The notes beneath the pieces were generated by a model. It was not told where the DNA came from, searched no databases, and saw only the letters and a program-made list of their open reading frames with translations. DNA of 64,000 bases from Dactylis glomerata (lineage: Eukaryota > Streptophyta > Magnoliopsida > Poales > Poaceae). The translations under genes were made by a program, and so were the position numbers. The stretch spans positions 861,892 through 925,891 of the forward strand of contig QXEO01000822.1 in NCBI GenBank assembly GCA_007115705.1, read 5' to 3'. Positions 10,959 through 23,664 of the stretch are shown piece by piece (positions within the stretch are counted from its first letter, which is position 1; each line of letters opens with the position of its first letter).

Positions 10959-12022
10959 GATTGGTGGCACATCGTGCAGTCTTGGCGCAACAGCGGGCGC
11001 TGCCGGCTGGCTTCGGTGCTGCTGTGCCGCACCGGTGTGTGGTCTTGGTGCTGGGTCGCGCGTCACTCATCTACTCCTCCTGTTTGGAGCACCCACACGC
11101 CTTCCAGCACATATGCATGCAGCTTTGCCACGTGCTCATTGTCGTTTGGTGCGTTGGTGGTGATGTAGGCTGCGGTAGCCATGATCGCAGAATCCCTTGT
11201 CTTGGGCAGTATGTCGACATCGATGGTGTCTGCTTTGAGGTTCCTGGAGAGGCGATGCCTGTCATCCTTGGAGATGCTGCGAGATCCCGACTTCTGCATC
11301 GCAGCCGAGAAGTAGAGGGATGTGAGGTTTCCTCGACATTGACTTGAAGCGTTGGCTTCCTGTCTGCGTTGCTCTAGTGCTCGCTTTTCTCTACCGATCT
11401 GAGGCTTTTGGTCGGAGACGATGAAACAGAGGGCTGCAACCTCATCTTCTATAGGGTTCGAGATCATGGGCGTTTCACAGTTGTAGATTCGCCTTGCTCT
11501 ACTAATCTGGGCCTGTGTGATCAGTCGACCACTGGTGGTTCAGCCGTTTGGCCTCCATCAGATTTATTGCGCTTGCATCGAGATGCCATCATGCACTACA
11601 TTCCTGAAGGAGGTTATGGGGTATCCAATACCTCGCCATGAGCGAGGGAGTAGATGCCATCATCACCGGCGTGAATTCTGGACTTGACGATGAAGTCAGA
11701 GTCGGAGTCGACGTTGTATCGACTGCCAGTTACAGCGGAGTCCTCAGAGCTGGAGCTATTGAATTTTCTGAGGCTTCCCTCAGCCTCAGGGAAGAAATCA
11801 TCGTCGGAGCAAGTGTAGTCCGAGCAGAGTCTATCGATGTAGTCGGCATCATAAGGTGCCACATGAAGGTCCAGAGCATCGAGGGCTGCTGGCGCCAAGT
11901 TGACGTGGGAAAGTGTAGTTGATGTGGGAGCTTCTTCTTCTTCAATCCCCGGCAACGGCGCCAGAAAATTAGCTTGATGCGTGGTGAATGACCAGCCCGT
12001 TGGGAACCCCAAGAGGAAGGTG
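10959..12022 (-). pseudogene. Gypsy leader / N-terminal gag region attached to the outer side of an LTR
   Basis: On the minus strand, directly downstream of the LTR at 12023-13610, there is a primer-binding-site-like TTTTCTGGCGCCGTTGCCGG (about 11949-11968), then an open frame to 11614 (acidic, Ser/Asp-rich), and a second frame at 11063-11467. These look like the long leader coding region of a Triticeae Gypsy element; no gag core domain is seen. The first ~140 bp match the leader of the 5' LTR at 23665-25251, then the sequences diverge. The region is cut by the Copia LTR at 10958. Confidence 0.55.
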
Positions 12023-13610
12023 TGATGAGTATAGCAGCTAGTTTTCCCTCAGTTAAGAAACCAAGGTTATGTCGATCAGTAGAAGAGCGGGCAATAACGA
12101 CTGAAGGTGATGCTTGCTAGTTTGCGACAGCTTCGGACAATTTATATATGGCGCCTCGTCCAAGCTTTGCTTGCTAGCTGCAACGCGGAACCTGCACACA
12201 ACACAACCAAATACTTTTCTCCCAACTTGCGATGAGGTTGTCAATCTCACCGGTTTGCTTGAAACAAAGGTTATGAGCGTATCGAGTGGAAAACAGTAGA
12301 AGTATGCGAGTAAAGTAAACAGTGCGAGTAAAGTAAATAGGTGATAGCAATATGATGGAAATAGGACCGGGTCCACAGTTCACTAGTGGTGTCTCTCCAT
12401 AAGATAAATAGCACATGCTGGGTAAAGAAATTACAGTTGGGCAATTGATAGAATAAAGATAAACGTGATATGTCAAGAAGATCACTATGAGATTTACTTT
12501 GGGCATTACAACAAAATACATAGACCGCCATCCAACTGCATCTATGACTAATAATCCACTTGCGGCGAATCAATCCGAGAACTCCACAAGTATTAAGTTG
12601 CGAACAATAGATAATTGCATTAAGCAAAGTGTGTAATGTAAACAAAGCATATTCCCTTGAGCATATGAATGTTGTTTTCTCCCTAGTAGCAACAACACAT
12701 CTACAACCTTAGAGGTTTCTGTCACTCCCCCAGATTAAATAGAGGCATGAACCCACTATCGAGCATAAATACTCCCTCTTGGAGTCACTAGCACCTACTC
12801 GGCCAAGATAGCTACTAACAACGGAGAGCATGCAAGATCATAAACAACATAGAGATAACAAAAGATATATTTCAGTATAGCAACTCAATCATAACACCAA
12901 TATTCATTGGATCACAACAAACCAAACATGTAGAATTACATAATGGTGATCTCAATCATGTAGGGCAGCTCATGAGATCTAAACATGAAGCACATGGTGG
13001 AGAAGACAACCATCTAACTACTGCTATGGACGCATAGTCCAAGGTAGACTACTCACTCATCGCTCTGGAGGCAAGCATGGCGATGAAGAAGACCTCCAGT
13101 GGCGATTTCCCTCTCCGGCAGGGTGCCGGGAAGAGCTTTTGGACCCTCCCGATCTCGGGTCAACGACGGCGGCGGATCGCGATGTGTTTCTGGAAAATTG
13201 ATCGGGTACTTAGGTTTTTCCCGTTGGGGGGTCTTTATAGGCGAAGGGGCGATGTCAGAGGTGGAGCCAGGTGGCCTCACACCAGGGCGGCGCGGGCCAG
13301 ACCTTGGCCGCGCCGGCCTGGCATGTAGGGCCCCTGTGGCTCCCCTCCTACTCCTCTTCGGATCTCTGGAAGCTCCCGGACAAAATAAGACTTCGGGAAC
13401 TTGTTTCGTCCAATTCCGAGAATATTTCCTGTGTATCACTTCTGAAACACAAAAATAGCAGAAAACAGGGAACTGGCACTGTGGCGACTTGTTAATAGGT
13501 TAGTTCCGGAAAATCCATAAAAGTGCCATGAAGTGTAACGAAACATTAGGCAAATGGTGTAAAAACAAGCATGGAGCATCAAAAATTATAGATACGTTGG
13601 AGACGTATCA
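12023..13610 (-). repeat. Sabrina-like Gypsy LTR, left copy (1588 bp, minus strand)
   Basis: On the minus strand it starts TGATACGTCTCCAACGTATC and ends ...TATACTCATCA. It is a close relative of 23665-25251; about 3 differences are seen in the first 130 bp compared by eye. The polypurine-like AAGCTTGGGGATGC lies immediately upstream on the minus strand (13612-13625), as expected for a 3' LTR. Unusually, its downstream side carries a second primer site and leader (10959-12022), as expected for a 5' LTR. A TATA-like CCTATAAAGACC motif is near 13228-13240. Confidence 0.85.
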
Positions 13611-16543
13611 AGCATCCCCAAGCTTAACTCCTGCTCGTCCTCGAGTAGGTAAGTGATAACAAAGAATAATTTTTGAGGTGACATGCACCTACACAATCTT
13701 GATCATATATGTAAGCATTTGTGAGCTGGGATCATAAGAACTTAAAACATGGGCATGAAAGATATAATCTTGATAATAAAAACTTAGCAACCATGTTGTA
13801 AACATGTAAATGAACACAAACAAAAGATCATGAAAATGAAACAATGAAAGTCAAACGTGTGTTCAAATCATAAGGAAAAACATACAAATGGTTTTCAGCT
13901 TGTCCTTCAAAGAGAGCAGAACATAAATGCATAGGACACCTTCAAGTTTAAGAGGGCGACTAGATACAAATAATTTGAGAACAAGTGAAACCAACAATAT
14001 AAATCAATCAATGAAAACTTTGGGACAATGCACATTACACTAAGAATGACAACTATGCTCTCTTAATGGTGCATAAAGATAGAAGGTGGTGACTCAACAT
14101 AAAAGTAGAAGAAAGGCCCTTCGCAGAGGGAAGCAGTGATTGCAAGTTTTATAACCTTTAAAAATTATGGTACTTACCGGCTTTGAGCTCTCATTGCCCC
14201 CATCATAAGCATCTTGAATGGTTAGAGTTAATGCGAGAACAATTATGATGCATATGATTGACAAATCATAAGTTGAAAACCTCGTGTCCCGTCAATACGA
14301 GTACCCAAACCTCATGCTACTTTACTTAGAGTCCCAAGCAAGGCTCTTGTCATTGTAAATATATGCATATTATTGAGAACCGCCAATGGGGTACCTCCGT
14401 GCCCGATGACATGGAACAAGCCCACATCAAAATGACAGGACAAGCAGACAATGAACACCTCGACATCTCTTTTATTTGCCATTTGTTTAGCTTTTTATTG
14501 TGAGATGCATCGTCGAATGTTCACCATGGGTATGCTGCAAATTTCCACCATGAATTATGCATGGCTTAGATTAGCGGCCCATCGTTTCCCTAACACATAT
14601 ACAAACTCCATGATCCCCACAAGATTCCCAACTCATTTCACACCGTGGGCATCCATAAACAAAAGATCACGATATCAACTCAAATAAGAAGTGCAATGTT
14701 GAAAGCTTGCCCATGACAGCATGGATGGGCTAGAATCGAACTTACAACTTGCAAGCATAACAACTCAACATAAGAGACCACAATGTCAAATTTTTAAGAA
14801 CAGGAAAAAGTAAAGTGTGCCTTCCGGTTCGTGAGAGCTTTACTGACCGAATTTCGCATAACACTGGTAAGAGTTTAATTTGAAGAGAAAATAAAAGCAA
14901 GTCAAATTTACTTGGAATAGAAAATTGCTAGTAGGTATGTATGGTGGACACTTTGGAAGACTTTGGCTTTTAGGAGTTTGATGCACGAGTAGAGCTCATA
15001 CTCAGTACAAGGCGAGGGCTAGCAAAAGACTGGGAGCGACCAACTAAGAGAGCAATAATGGCCATAATCATGCAAAGCGACAAAGCGACATTAAAAGAAG
15101 CATAAGATGGCATCAAAAGTCAAAAACTAAATGATCATAGAGGCTATTGGCGACTTTGTAAGAGTCTAACATGTGTGAGCATGCGCCAAGTCAACCCAAA
15201 TAAAGCATCAAGGAGAAAACCAAAATAATGCTTCCATACAATTAAAAACAACGCATGATTTTTTCAAAGGCTCATTAAGCAATCTCAGTTATTTGAGACA
15301 AGCCATGCTACAGAAAAACCACTAAGCATACCATCAAAAAGACATCAAGCATGACATGAAAAAGCCTAGGCCGCAGTCTACACAAGCTCCTTCTTGTACC
15401 ACTATTTTGCATGAAGCTTTTTCTCTTTTCCAACACCATTTGAAATTTTTTAAGACACCTCTTTTGATGAAAACCAATAAAGATCAGAGGCAAAAATACA
15501 ACTTGATGAAAAGATATGACAAGGTCTGAACGCAAATCAAGGCGAAAACAAAATCCAAAAGCAGTAGCAGAAAAAGAAGAACACTCGGTGAAATTGTAAG
15601 AATGAAAACGGAGTGTTCTTTGCAAATGAAAACGAGTACATCTCCTCCAAAGGAAATTTGTTGGGGTCCAACCATTTATTACAGCAAACAAACTAAACTA
15701 ACTAAGAAAACTAAAACAACTGACGCTCCAAGTAAAACACATAGTGCATGAAGCAATAAAAATATAGTGTTTTGAAAGGTGACCTGATTTTTGCCGATGA
15801 AGAAGGGGTGCCTCGGGGGCATCCCCAAGGTTTGACGCTTGTACTTCTTGGATATTTCTTGGGGTGATGCATGGGCATCCCCAAGCTTGAGCTTTTTTCC
15901 ATTCTTCAACTCATCTCATCATTCTCCAATCCCTACACTTGAAAACTTCCTTCATACAAAACTAAACACAAATCTATTAGCAACATTAGTGCAAGCATAA
16001 CATATAATCAACCTCTTTTTGCTTCAGGTTTCAACCTAAAACCACCACATATATAGCAAGTACTACTGTAGCAACTTCCCCAAAAGTTCCGTGATCAAAA
16101 GAACTCAAAAGAAAGCGATAAAGCGGCAAACTCAAATATTGACAGAAATCTGTCAAAACAGAACAGCTGACAAAGGCCGAATTGTTGAGGGGTTTTCTGT
16201 TGCTCAAATCAAAAAGTGTTCAACTAACGAAAGTTTGGATATAACCTGGGGCATATGAACAAGAAATTGCAGGTCCAAAATATATACAGAGAATTTATAC
16301 GAATTTTTACGGTGCAGCACCGAAAATAGTTTCAGGACAGAAACATCCCCAAATCTTTACCTCACTCGAATTAGAGGCTTCTCTTGGCACAAAAACAAAA
16401 TAAACAAGATAAGGAGCGGTCATTACAGTAGTAATGACTTCCAAGACTCAAATAAAAGAAAAATTACTGAAAATAAAACATTAGGTCATCTCCCAAGAGT
16501 GCTTTTCTTTAACGCCTTTGAGGTAGGCGCAGAAAATTGCGAA
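13611..16543 (-). other. Noncoding 3' region of the Gypsy element
   Basis: About 2.9 kb without supported genes; the reading frames near 15308-15909 are short and frame-inconsistent. The same sequence, diverged, lies in the plus-strand relative at about 38830-41397, which shows that this noncoding block is a conserved part of the family. Confidence 0.6.
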
Positions 16544-17175
16544 TCAAGTAATATCAAGTGATGAAGCATCAAGCTCATAATTTGCTCTAAGAATAGAGTC
16601 AAAAAGTATTTTCTTTCTTTTCCTAGGGAAGTGTTCCATACCTTTCTTGAGTGGGAATTGATATTTTATAGTGCCTTCTCTCATATCAATGATGGCACCT
16701 ACAGTTCGAAGAAAGGGTCTTCCCAAAATAATAGGACATGAAGCATGGCATTCAACGTCCATAACAAGAAAATCAACGGGAACAAGGTTATTGTTAACCA
16801 CAATAAGAACATCATTAATTCTTCCCAAAGGTTTCTTCTTAGCAACATCAGCAATAGGAATATCATAATAACACTTTTCAAGCGGTGGTAAATCAAGCAT
16901 GTCATAAATCTTTCTAGGCATGATAGAAATACTAGCACCTAGATCACATAAAGCATGGCAATCAAAACCATTAACATGCATATCAATGATGGGTTTCCAA
17001 CCATCTTCTAACTTCTTGGGAACAGAGGCTTTTTGCTTTAACTTTTCATCCCTAATTTTCATGAGAGCATTGGTAATATGCTTAGTAAAGCAACATTTAA
17101 AGAACTAGCATTGGGAGTCAAAGCAAGCTTTTGCAAGAACAAAATTACTTCAGATATATTGCAGCCATGTAACAT
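16544..17175 (-). pseudogene. Retroelement aspartic protease (C-terminal part of gag-pro)
   Basis: The open frame 17062-16544 contains a retropepsin-like active-site motif (CDLGAS, with D-L-G instead of D-S/T-G as often in plant Gypsy elements) and the later ILGRPF motif (hydrophobic-ILG). This domain cleaves the gag-pro polyprotein during particle maturation. Upstream codons (MLHGCNISEV...) join gag in frame, but a one-base deletion near 17085-17090 breaks the frame, so the copy cannot make a full polyprotein. The product stops shortly after the protease, with no polymerase domains. Confidence 0.8.
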
Positions 17176-20100
17176 CCCAGCATCTAGGACTAAACGAAGG
17201 GTAGATTTAGGACTATTGTGCATTCATGCATCTTAAAATCTGAGTAAATTTTTCGCAAAATCAAAAACCTGGGAGAGCAAAACTTCCTTCTAATCACCTT
17301 TAGGGTTTACGGGTTATTAGATTGCTAAGGGTTTGATATGATCTCTTGAAGTTGATGTTTAAGTGTTGTTGGAATTTAAATTGATTGTTGAATTATCACA
17401 AATTTGAATATTTAATTATCAATAAATAAATAACTCAACTAAATATTGAGTTGGACAAAAGTAAAGGAATAGAATATAAAGCAAACAGAAATATTATTTT
17501 ATTGATATTGCACATTAATACAATGTCTTTACATCTTTATTTAAAATGAAAAGAAGATTACATCAGAGATAAACAAAAGAAACCTAAAACTAAACTATTT
17601 CTAGTAGTGTTCATGAAATCCATCTTCTGGATCTTCATAAGCTGCAACCTGCAAAATAAAGTAAAAAGAAACAAAAGAAAAGGGTTAAGTGTTAGGATTA
17701 GTACTCTCAGACTAGGGCAAAGATTTTGCCATTGCATCATTGAGTATTTTGCCCAAGTGTAGCATCTGTTCTTTTGAAGTCACTGGGGTACAAATCAATA
17801 GAGCACATAGCAGTTTCACAGCACGGTCAGGTGAGGATGAGATCAACCTGAGTGAAGCATGCAAGCACACAGCTCACAAGTAGCTTAGTCACAGAACCAG
17901 GAGGGTGGTGCTGGCAGCACCACAGTAGCTTACAAACCCAAGCTGCCGGCTAGATGAGCAACACCAGGAGCTGAACCAGGAGAAGCAGCTCACATTCGAA
18001 ATAACAGGGAACCCACACAAAGAACATCAGTGTTCTTTCACAGCACACAAACACAATAGTAATCATCCAGCAAGAATCATGGGGTTGATCTAAAGCTCAA
18101 GATCGAGCTCAGGAGGAGAAGGACCAGCAGCCCATCTCAGGAGGAGAAGGACAAGAAGCAGCCAGGAGCTACCCAGGAGGAGAAGAGCAAGTAGCCAGGA
18201 ACTGACCAAGGAGAAGAAGGGCAGGCAACCTGAGCAGCAACCACTTCATCAACAATCAGCAGCAGTAAACCATACTCAAGACCACACCATCCAGATCTCA
18301 ACCACAGGTTGATTTCCTTGCAAACTATACAAGCAATTATTTGCCAGCATATGTTTGCATGCATGGATGGATTAGCAATATGTTTCCCTCAGTTATACAA
18401 AGAAATGCTTTGCATAACTCATCATTGGGTTCATAAAAATATTCAGTAAATCAGAAACAAAACCAACACCCAAGCCTCAGCTTGTGCTTCATTGGCATAC
18501 TTTGTGAAGCAACAGATGAACCTACACATGGCAGGTTTGTGCTGGGCACAAGTCCTGTTGGACATGCACCTCAACCACACAAGCACTGCTAGCACATGCT
18601 CTAAATCACAAGCAGTAGGCACATAAGCAAGCAAAGTACCTCACAGTTGTGCTTTGGGACTCAGACCAACATCACAGGCCTATTCTAGGGGCAAATTTCA
18701 CCAAAAGCAAGCCATCACAAAATGGTTGCTGGGAACAAGCCCAAGCTGGGCATGCACCTCACCACAACCTAGCAAAACATAGCCTTCTCAATACATACAT
18801 CTGATCAAGAAGATTTAACACCAAATCATTTTCCTTAGCTACTGCTAGGAATCATATTTAGTACAACAATAATAGGAACTGAATTACTGAATTCAGTTGG
18901 CACATGCATGCATCTCTGTTGTCAAAGTAACACAGACAGAGATCATAAAGTAGAAACCATGGCTTTCACAGTACACGAGTAGTACCAAGTTGAATTGGAT
19001 CAAATCATCTTCCTACGCTATTCAGCTAGGAATCATTTCAAGTAAATTACCAAATTTTACTGAACCAAAATGTTCAGCTATGGTTGCATTCACCATATAG
19101 TTTTAGGGTCTAGTATTTGTTGCAGAACTTAGGGATAGCATAGCTCAAATTATGACAATTCCTCTGTCAGTACATTCTGCTAACAGAAGGATTCAGTGAA
19201 AACTGAATCACAGCAAGTATGAGGCATCAACAACATACATCCTAGGATAGTAATCAAGCAAGTTATTGACTAACCACACCGCATAGCCTGGAGAGGGGCA
19301 GAGCACAATCAAACATGGCTGAAATGGCCGAGGGCAGTGGCAGAGGTAGAGTAGAAGGTAGGGGGAGAGAGAAGAGAGGCAGTTGCACTCACCAGCGCCC
19401 AGGTGCTGACCTAGCTGGCATGGCGGGGCAGTGCCCGCGCGGCCAACGAGGCCTGGCCCGGGGACGACTTCACTGGCGGCGGCACCGTGGCAGCACCAGG
19501 AGCACCCCATCGGGGATGCTTCCACCGGCGTTGCGCGATCACCACAATCACCACAGCACCATCCCTCAGCACCGGCTCGTGAGGCCACCATTGGTGGCGA
19601 GCTCGGAGGCGGCTGGTTGTGCGGAACCCTAATCCATAGAAGAAGGGGATCTCCTCGCACAAGCAAGGGATTCCAAATCCATTCGGTGAAGAGGCAGGTG
19701 TCATGAAGGCGGTTATTTGCTTCCAAGGACGGTGGCGGAAACCATCGGAGACGGCCGGAATCCTCAGGCGGCAGCGGCGGCGACCGTGGTCGCAGGATGA
19801 GCTCCGGGTGGAGAGAGGTGAGCGAGGGGACTGGACTGGGTCAGTTTGACCGACCCAGGACCCAGTCGGTTGGGTTAGACCCAGCCAGGTGGGCTGGGCT
19901 GGCCAATGGGCCAAATCCCAAATTTTAAGTTGAATTCAAATTTAAAACTACAAAATTCTATTTTCAAAAGAATGCAAATGCTAAATTAAATCAAAATTGT
20001 TTGATTTAAACTTTCTGAATTAAATTTCCTTTTTAGAAAAGAAATGCCTACTTGATTAAAAATATATTTTCTATTTTCTTTTCAAAATGAATTCAAACTT

Positions 20101-21862
20101 TGATATTCTTTAATTTCCATTTTCAAAAAGCTTAACTATTATCTTTATTAAAAAATTGAATTTCCTCTTTCAAAATTAAACTTTTTTTCTTTTCAAATAA
20201 TTTCAACAAAACTTTATAAGTTAAAATATGATTTCAAACCTTAATTAATTGCCTTAACACATTATTAGGGTAAAACACACAAATAGAATTTTGTGTTTTA
20301 TAAAAATCCTTTAACCCTAACAAGTCTTGGGTAAAACACACAAATAAGAAAACCAAGTCCATGAATCACCATGCATAGCATATCATTGTGCATAGCATCC
20401 ATTTGTTCTTGAAACATTGTCCTTACCGGACAATGCTTTGATTCCTGTAGAACAAGGAGATCAGGAGCATCGCTAAGTATCCGACTCCATTACCTTTCAG
20501 TCACAAGGCAAGTTTACCTTGCTCATACCTCTTGGTTGCACTGATTTTGAAACTTCTTGCAAAGTGATGACTTCACACTCTAACATTTCAAAAAGGGCTA
20601 GAAAACCTATTTTCATAAGTAATATGATTAGTGGTTATCGACCTGTGGTGATAAACTAGGAGGGCTGGCAGGTGGAACCCCGGTAAGATTGTGGTGGTGG
20701 AGGTTTCACTTGCATGGGAAAGTTAACCTAGGACTAATTACCAATGCCACAGTTATTCCGGCGCCGTAAAAACCGTGTCATCCAAGAGACTTGGAATGGG
20801 ACAGGAAAGTCAGCTGTATCTTCTCTCATTCGCATGTCATAGGGCAGCCAGTTGCCGGTCGTAGTAGGTCTTGCGGGACTACTTGCATTTGGGTAGGACA
20901 CCTAAGTTCTCACGGCACTGGTGTCTATGATGGTCCACCAGAGGCGCCTAGGTACTTCATCGTTGGGGGTGAATATCAGGGGCATAACCTGCTTGCGTGA
21001 ATTGGGTGGGCATGCGTTGTGCAGAGAAGGCAGTGATTGGCTTGGATCAATGACTGGGCCCCACACCATGGAAGTGTGGACGGGAATGTACGCCCGGTTG
21101 TGCAGCAAGGCTTTGATCTCTTTTGGAAGGACACACCTCTGCAGAGTGTAAAAAGATGTGACATGTTACCCCTTGTTCCGGGAAGGAACTGCGAACGCGG
21201 CAGGAAAGGTGCTCTCAAGGCACTATTACCTGTGTTGGCTGTTGGGCATAGTTTTCTAAAGTAAAAGCAATCTTTCAAGAAAATTTTGACAAAACCTTGC
21301 ACAGGCCTACGACTCTTTTGGGTCTGTGGCTGTAGATAGTGCATATCACACAACTTCTGTTTAAAGAAACTTGCTGGGTAACGCTCGTTACTCACCCCAA
21401 TCTCTTAAACCCTTGCTAGACTGTGAAGAGCTCGACGAAGCCACTCTGAACGCAATCGAAGGCCAGCAGGACATCTTCTACGAGGAGCCAGATCTCTCTC
21501 GCGGCGTCGAAGGCATGGATTACTTCATTCGCTACGGAGCATCCTCCGGCGAGGAGTCAGAGTGAATGGATACTAACTAATAGGGTAGTATTGTAGCCGA
21601 AGAACCGAGCAACTGTAGAATATGAATAAGTTGTTGAGTTCTTCTCATGTTTAATTACTTGAAGCTTTCCAGTTGTTGTAAACACTAAGCACTTGAGGTG
21701 TTCTCTTATGAGGAGCATTTCGTTATCATCACGTTTTGGTTTGTAATAAAATGATGATCAGTTTGTATTTGGACCCGCAATGTTTCTGTTGTACCATTCT
21801 GAGGGATGTAATATTTGTGGAGGCTTGTTCCGCAAGTGTTATATCAACGACTTGCATACTAC
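17176..21862. mobile_element. 4.69 kb insertion in gag-pro with 5-bp target duplication (possible solo LTR, Sukkula-like)
   Basis: The gag-pro frame is interrupted here. AACAT is present on both sides (17171-17175 and 21863-21867), and removing the insert plus one copy restores an in-frame gag-pro join (HCM-LHGC). A five-base duplication and the lack of internal retroelement genes fit a large solo LTR, such as those of LARD-type elements with LTRs over 4 kb (Sukkula in barley). The boundary bases are not a clean TG...CA, so the exact ends are uncertain. The interior has GC-rich patches (19250-19880), AT-rich tracts and short frames (for example 21371-21565) with no recognised protein. Confidence 0.55.
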
Positions 21863-23334
21863 AACATGCAGTGGTATGCTGGGTCACCGAAGCCATCTAC
21901 ATCAAAATCATCAAAAGAAATAGAGCTATCATCTCCTACACTCCGAAAAATTTCAGCACTCTTTTGAGAAAAAGTTTTGGCAGTTTTAGGCTTCTTAACA
22001 CAAGGAGTGGGAGTTTTCTCTACACCAATCAAAGTAAGAGGATTGCTACCATTAGGAGCAACTTCATTAGAGGTAGTAATAGTACATACCTTCATCTCTC
22101 TAGCCATCTCATCTTCTCTTTCCCACCTGGCATGCAATTCCGCTAACAATCTAATATTTTCATCAATTCCAACTTGAATAGCATTAGCAGTAGCAAAAAC
22201 ATTGTTCTCTTTCACATCATTAGGCAACACTTTTAATTTCAGAAGTTCAACATCATGAGCAAGGCTATCAACTTTAGAAGCAAGAATATCAATTTTGCCT
22301 AACTTTTCCTCAACAGACTTGTTAAAAGCAGTTTGCTTACCGATGAAGTCCTTGAGCATTACCTCAAGCTCAGAGGGCGCGGCCCTAGTGTTGTTGTAGG
22401 AATTACCATAAGAATTACCATAACCATTACCATTGGTAGAAGGATACGACCTATAATTGTTACTAGCAAAATTGTTCCTATAAGCATTGTTGTTAAAATT
22501 ATTGTTTCTAATGAAATTCACATCAACATGCTCTTCTTGAGCAACCAAAGAGGCTAAAGGAACATTATTAGGATCAACATGAGTCCTATCATTAGCAAGC
22601 ATAGCCATAATGGTATCAATCTTATCATTCAAGGAAGAGGTTTCTTCAACAGAATTTACCTTCTTACCTTGTGGAGCTCTCTCGGTGTGCCATTCGGAAT
22701 AATTCACCATCATATTGTCGAGTAGCTTTGTTGCGGCGCCCAAGGTAAGGGACATAAAAGTGCCTCCAGTAGCTGAATCAAGTAGGTTCCTCGAAGAAAA
22801 ATTCAGTCCTGCATAAAAAGTTTGGACAATCATCCAAGTAGTCAGTCCATGAGTGGGGCAATTCTTTATCATAGATTTCATTCTTTCCCAAGCTTGAGCA
22901 ACATGTTCATTATCAAACTGAGTAAACTTCATAATATTACTACGCAAGGATATAATCTTAGCATGAGGATAGTATCTACCAATAAAAGCATCCTTACACC
23001 TAGCCCATGAATCAATACTATTCTTAGTCAAAGACAGCAACCAATCTTTAGCTTTTCCTCTCAAAGAAAAAGGAAACAGCTTGAGCTTAATAATATCACT
23101 TTCTACATCCTTATATTTCTGCATCTCACATAGCTCAACACAATTGTTGAGATGAGCTGCAGCATCTTCAGTACTAGCACCAGAGAATTGCTCTTTCATA
23201 ACAAGGTTCAACAAAGCAGGCTTAATCTCATAAAAGTTTGCAGCAGGAGCAGGTGGTGCAATAGGAGTGCAAATAAAATCACTATTGTTCGTGCTAGTAA
23301 ATTCACACAACTTGGTGTTTTCAGGATTAGCCAT
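21863..23334 (-). CDS. Gypsy Gag polyprotein (truncated by the insertion)
   Basis: The frame starts MANPENTK at 23334 and runs about 490 codons to the insertion. Residues about 60-155 look like the Retrotrans_gag core (EQFSG, LFPFSLRGKAKDWL, FIGRYYP). An Asn-rich linker (FIRNNNFNNNAYRNN and following) lies at about 275-320, and a coiled-coil-like segment follows (EEKLGKIDILASKVDSL). No CCHC zinc knuckle was seen. Gag forms the virus-like particle that packages retrotransposon RNA in the cytoplasm. Translation now runs a few codons into the insertion and stops, separating Gag from the protease. Confidence 0.88.
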
Positions 23335-23500
23335 TTCAGCAAAACTAAAGTAAACAAGTAAAAAACAACTACCAAGGATTCTAATTTTTTTGGGTTTTTA
23401 ATATAAAACGATGCAGGTAGAATAAATAAAGTAAAGCAAAACAATAACAAAGTACAGGATGTGCGTGCGAAAAACTCCCCTCGCAGAAGTCTTCCACTCT

Positions 23501-23616
23501 TCCCCGGCAACGGCGCCAGAAAATTAGCTACTGGCACCAAGTTGACGTGGGAAAGTGTAGTTGATGTGGGAGCTTCTTCTTCTTCAATCCCCGGCAACGA
23601 CGCCAGAAAATTAGCT
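23501..23616 (-). promoter_or_regulatory. Tandemly duplicated primer-binding-site region
   Basis: On the minus strand, AGCTAATTTTCTGGCGYCGT TGCCGGGGA occurs twice after the 5' LTR, at 23588-23616 and again at 23501-23529, 87 bp apart. The DNA between them matches the leader next to the other LTR (around 11880-11945). The outer copy carries a C-to-T change (GGCGTC). Confidence 0.8.
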
Positions 23617-23664
23617 TGATGCGTGGTGAATGACCAGCCCGTTGGGAACCCCAAGAGGAAGGTG

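Noticed and set aside
12053..12645. Open frames of 100-200 aa inside the LTRs (also 23695-24288, 37365-37784 and 42258-42632)
   Set aside because: They recur in all four LTR copies with stops and frameshifts and show no domain. LTR sequence, not a gene.
19208..19914. GC-rich overlapping frames on both strands
   Set aside because: Base composition creates open frames in several phases; no splice-consistent gene or recognisable domain was found.
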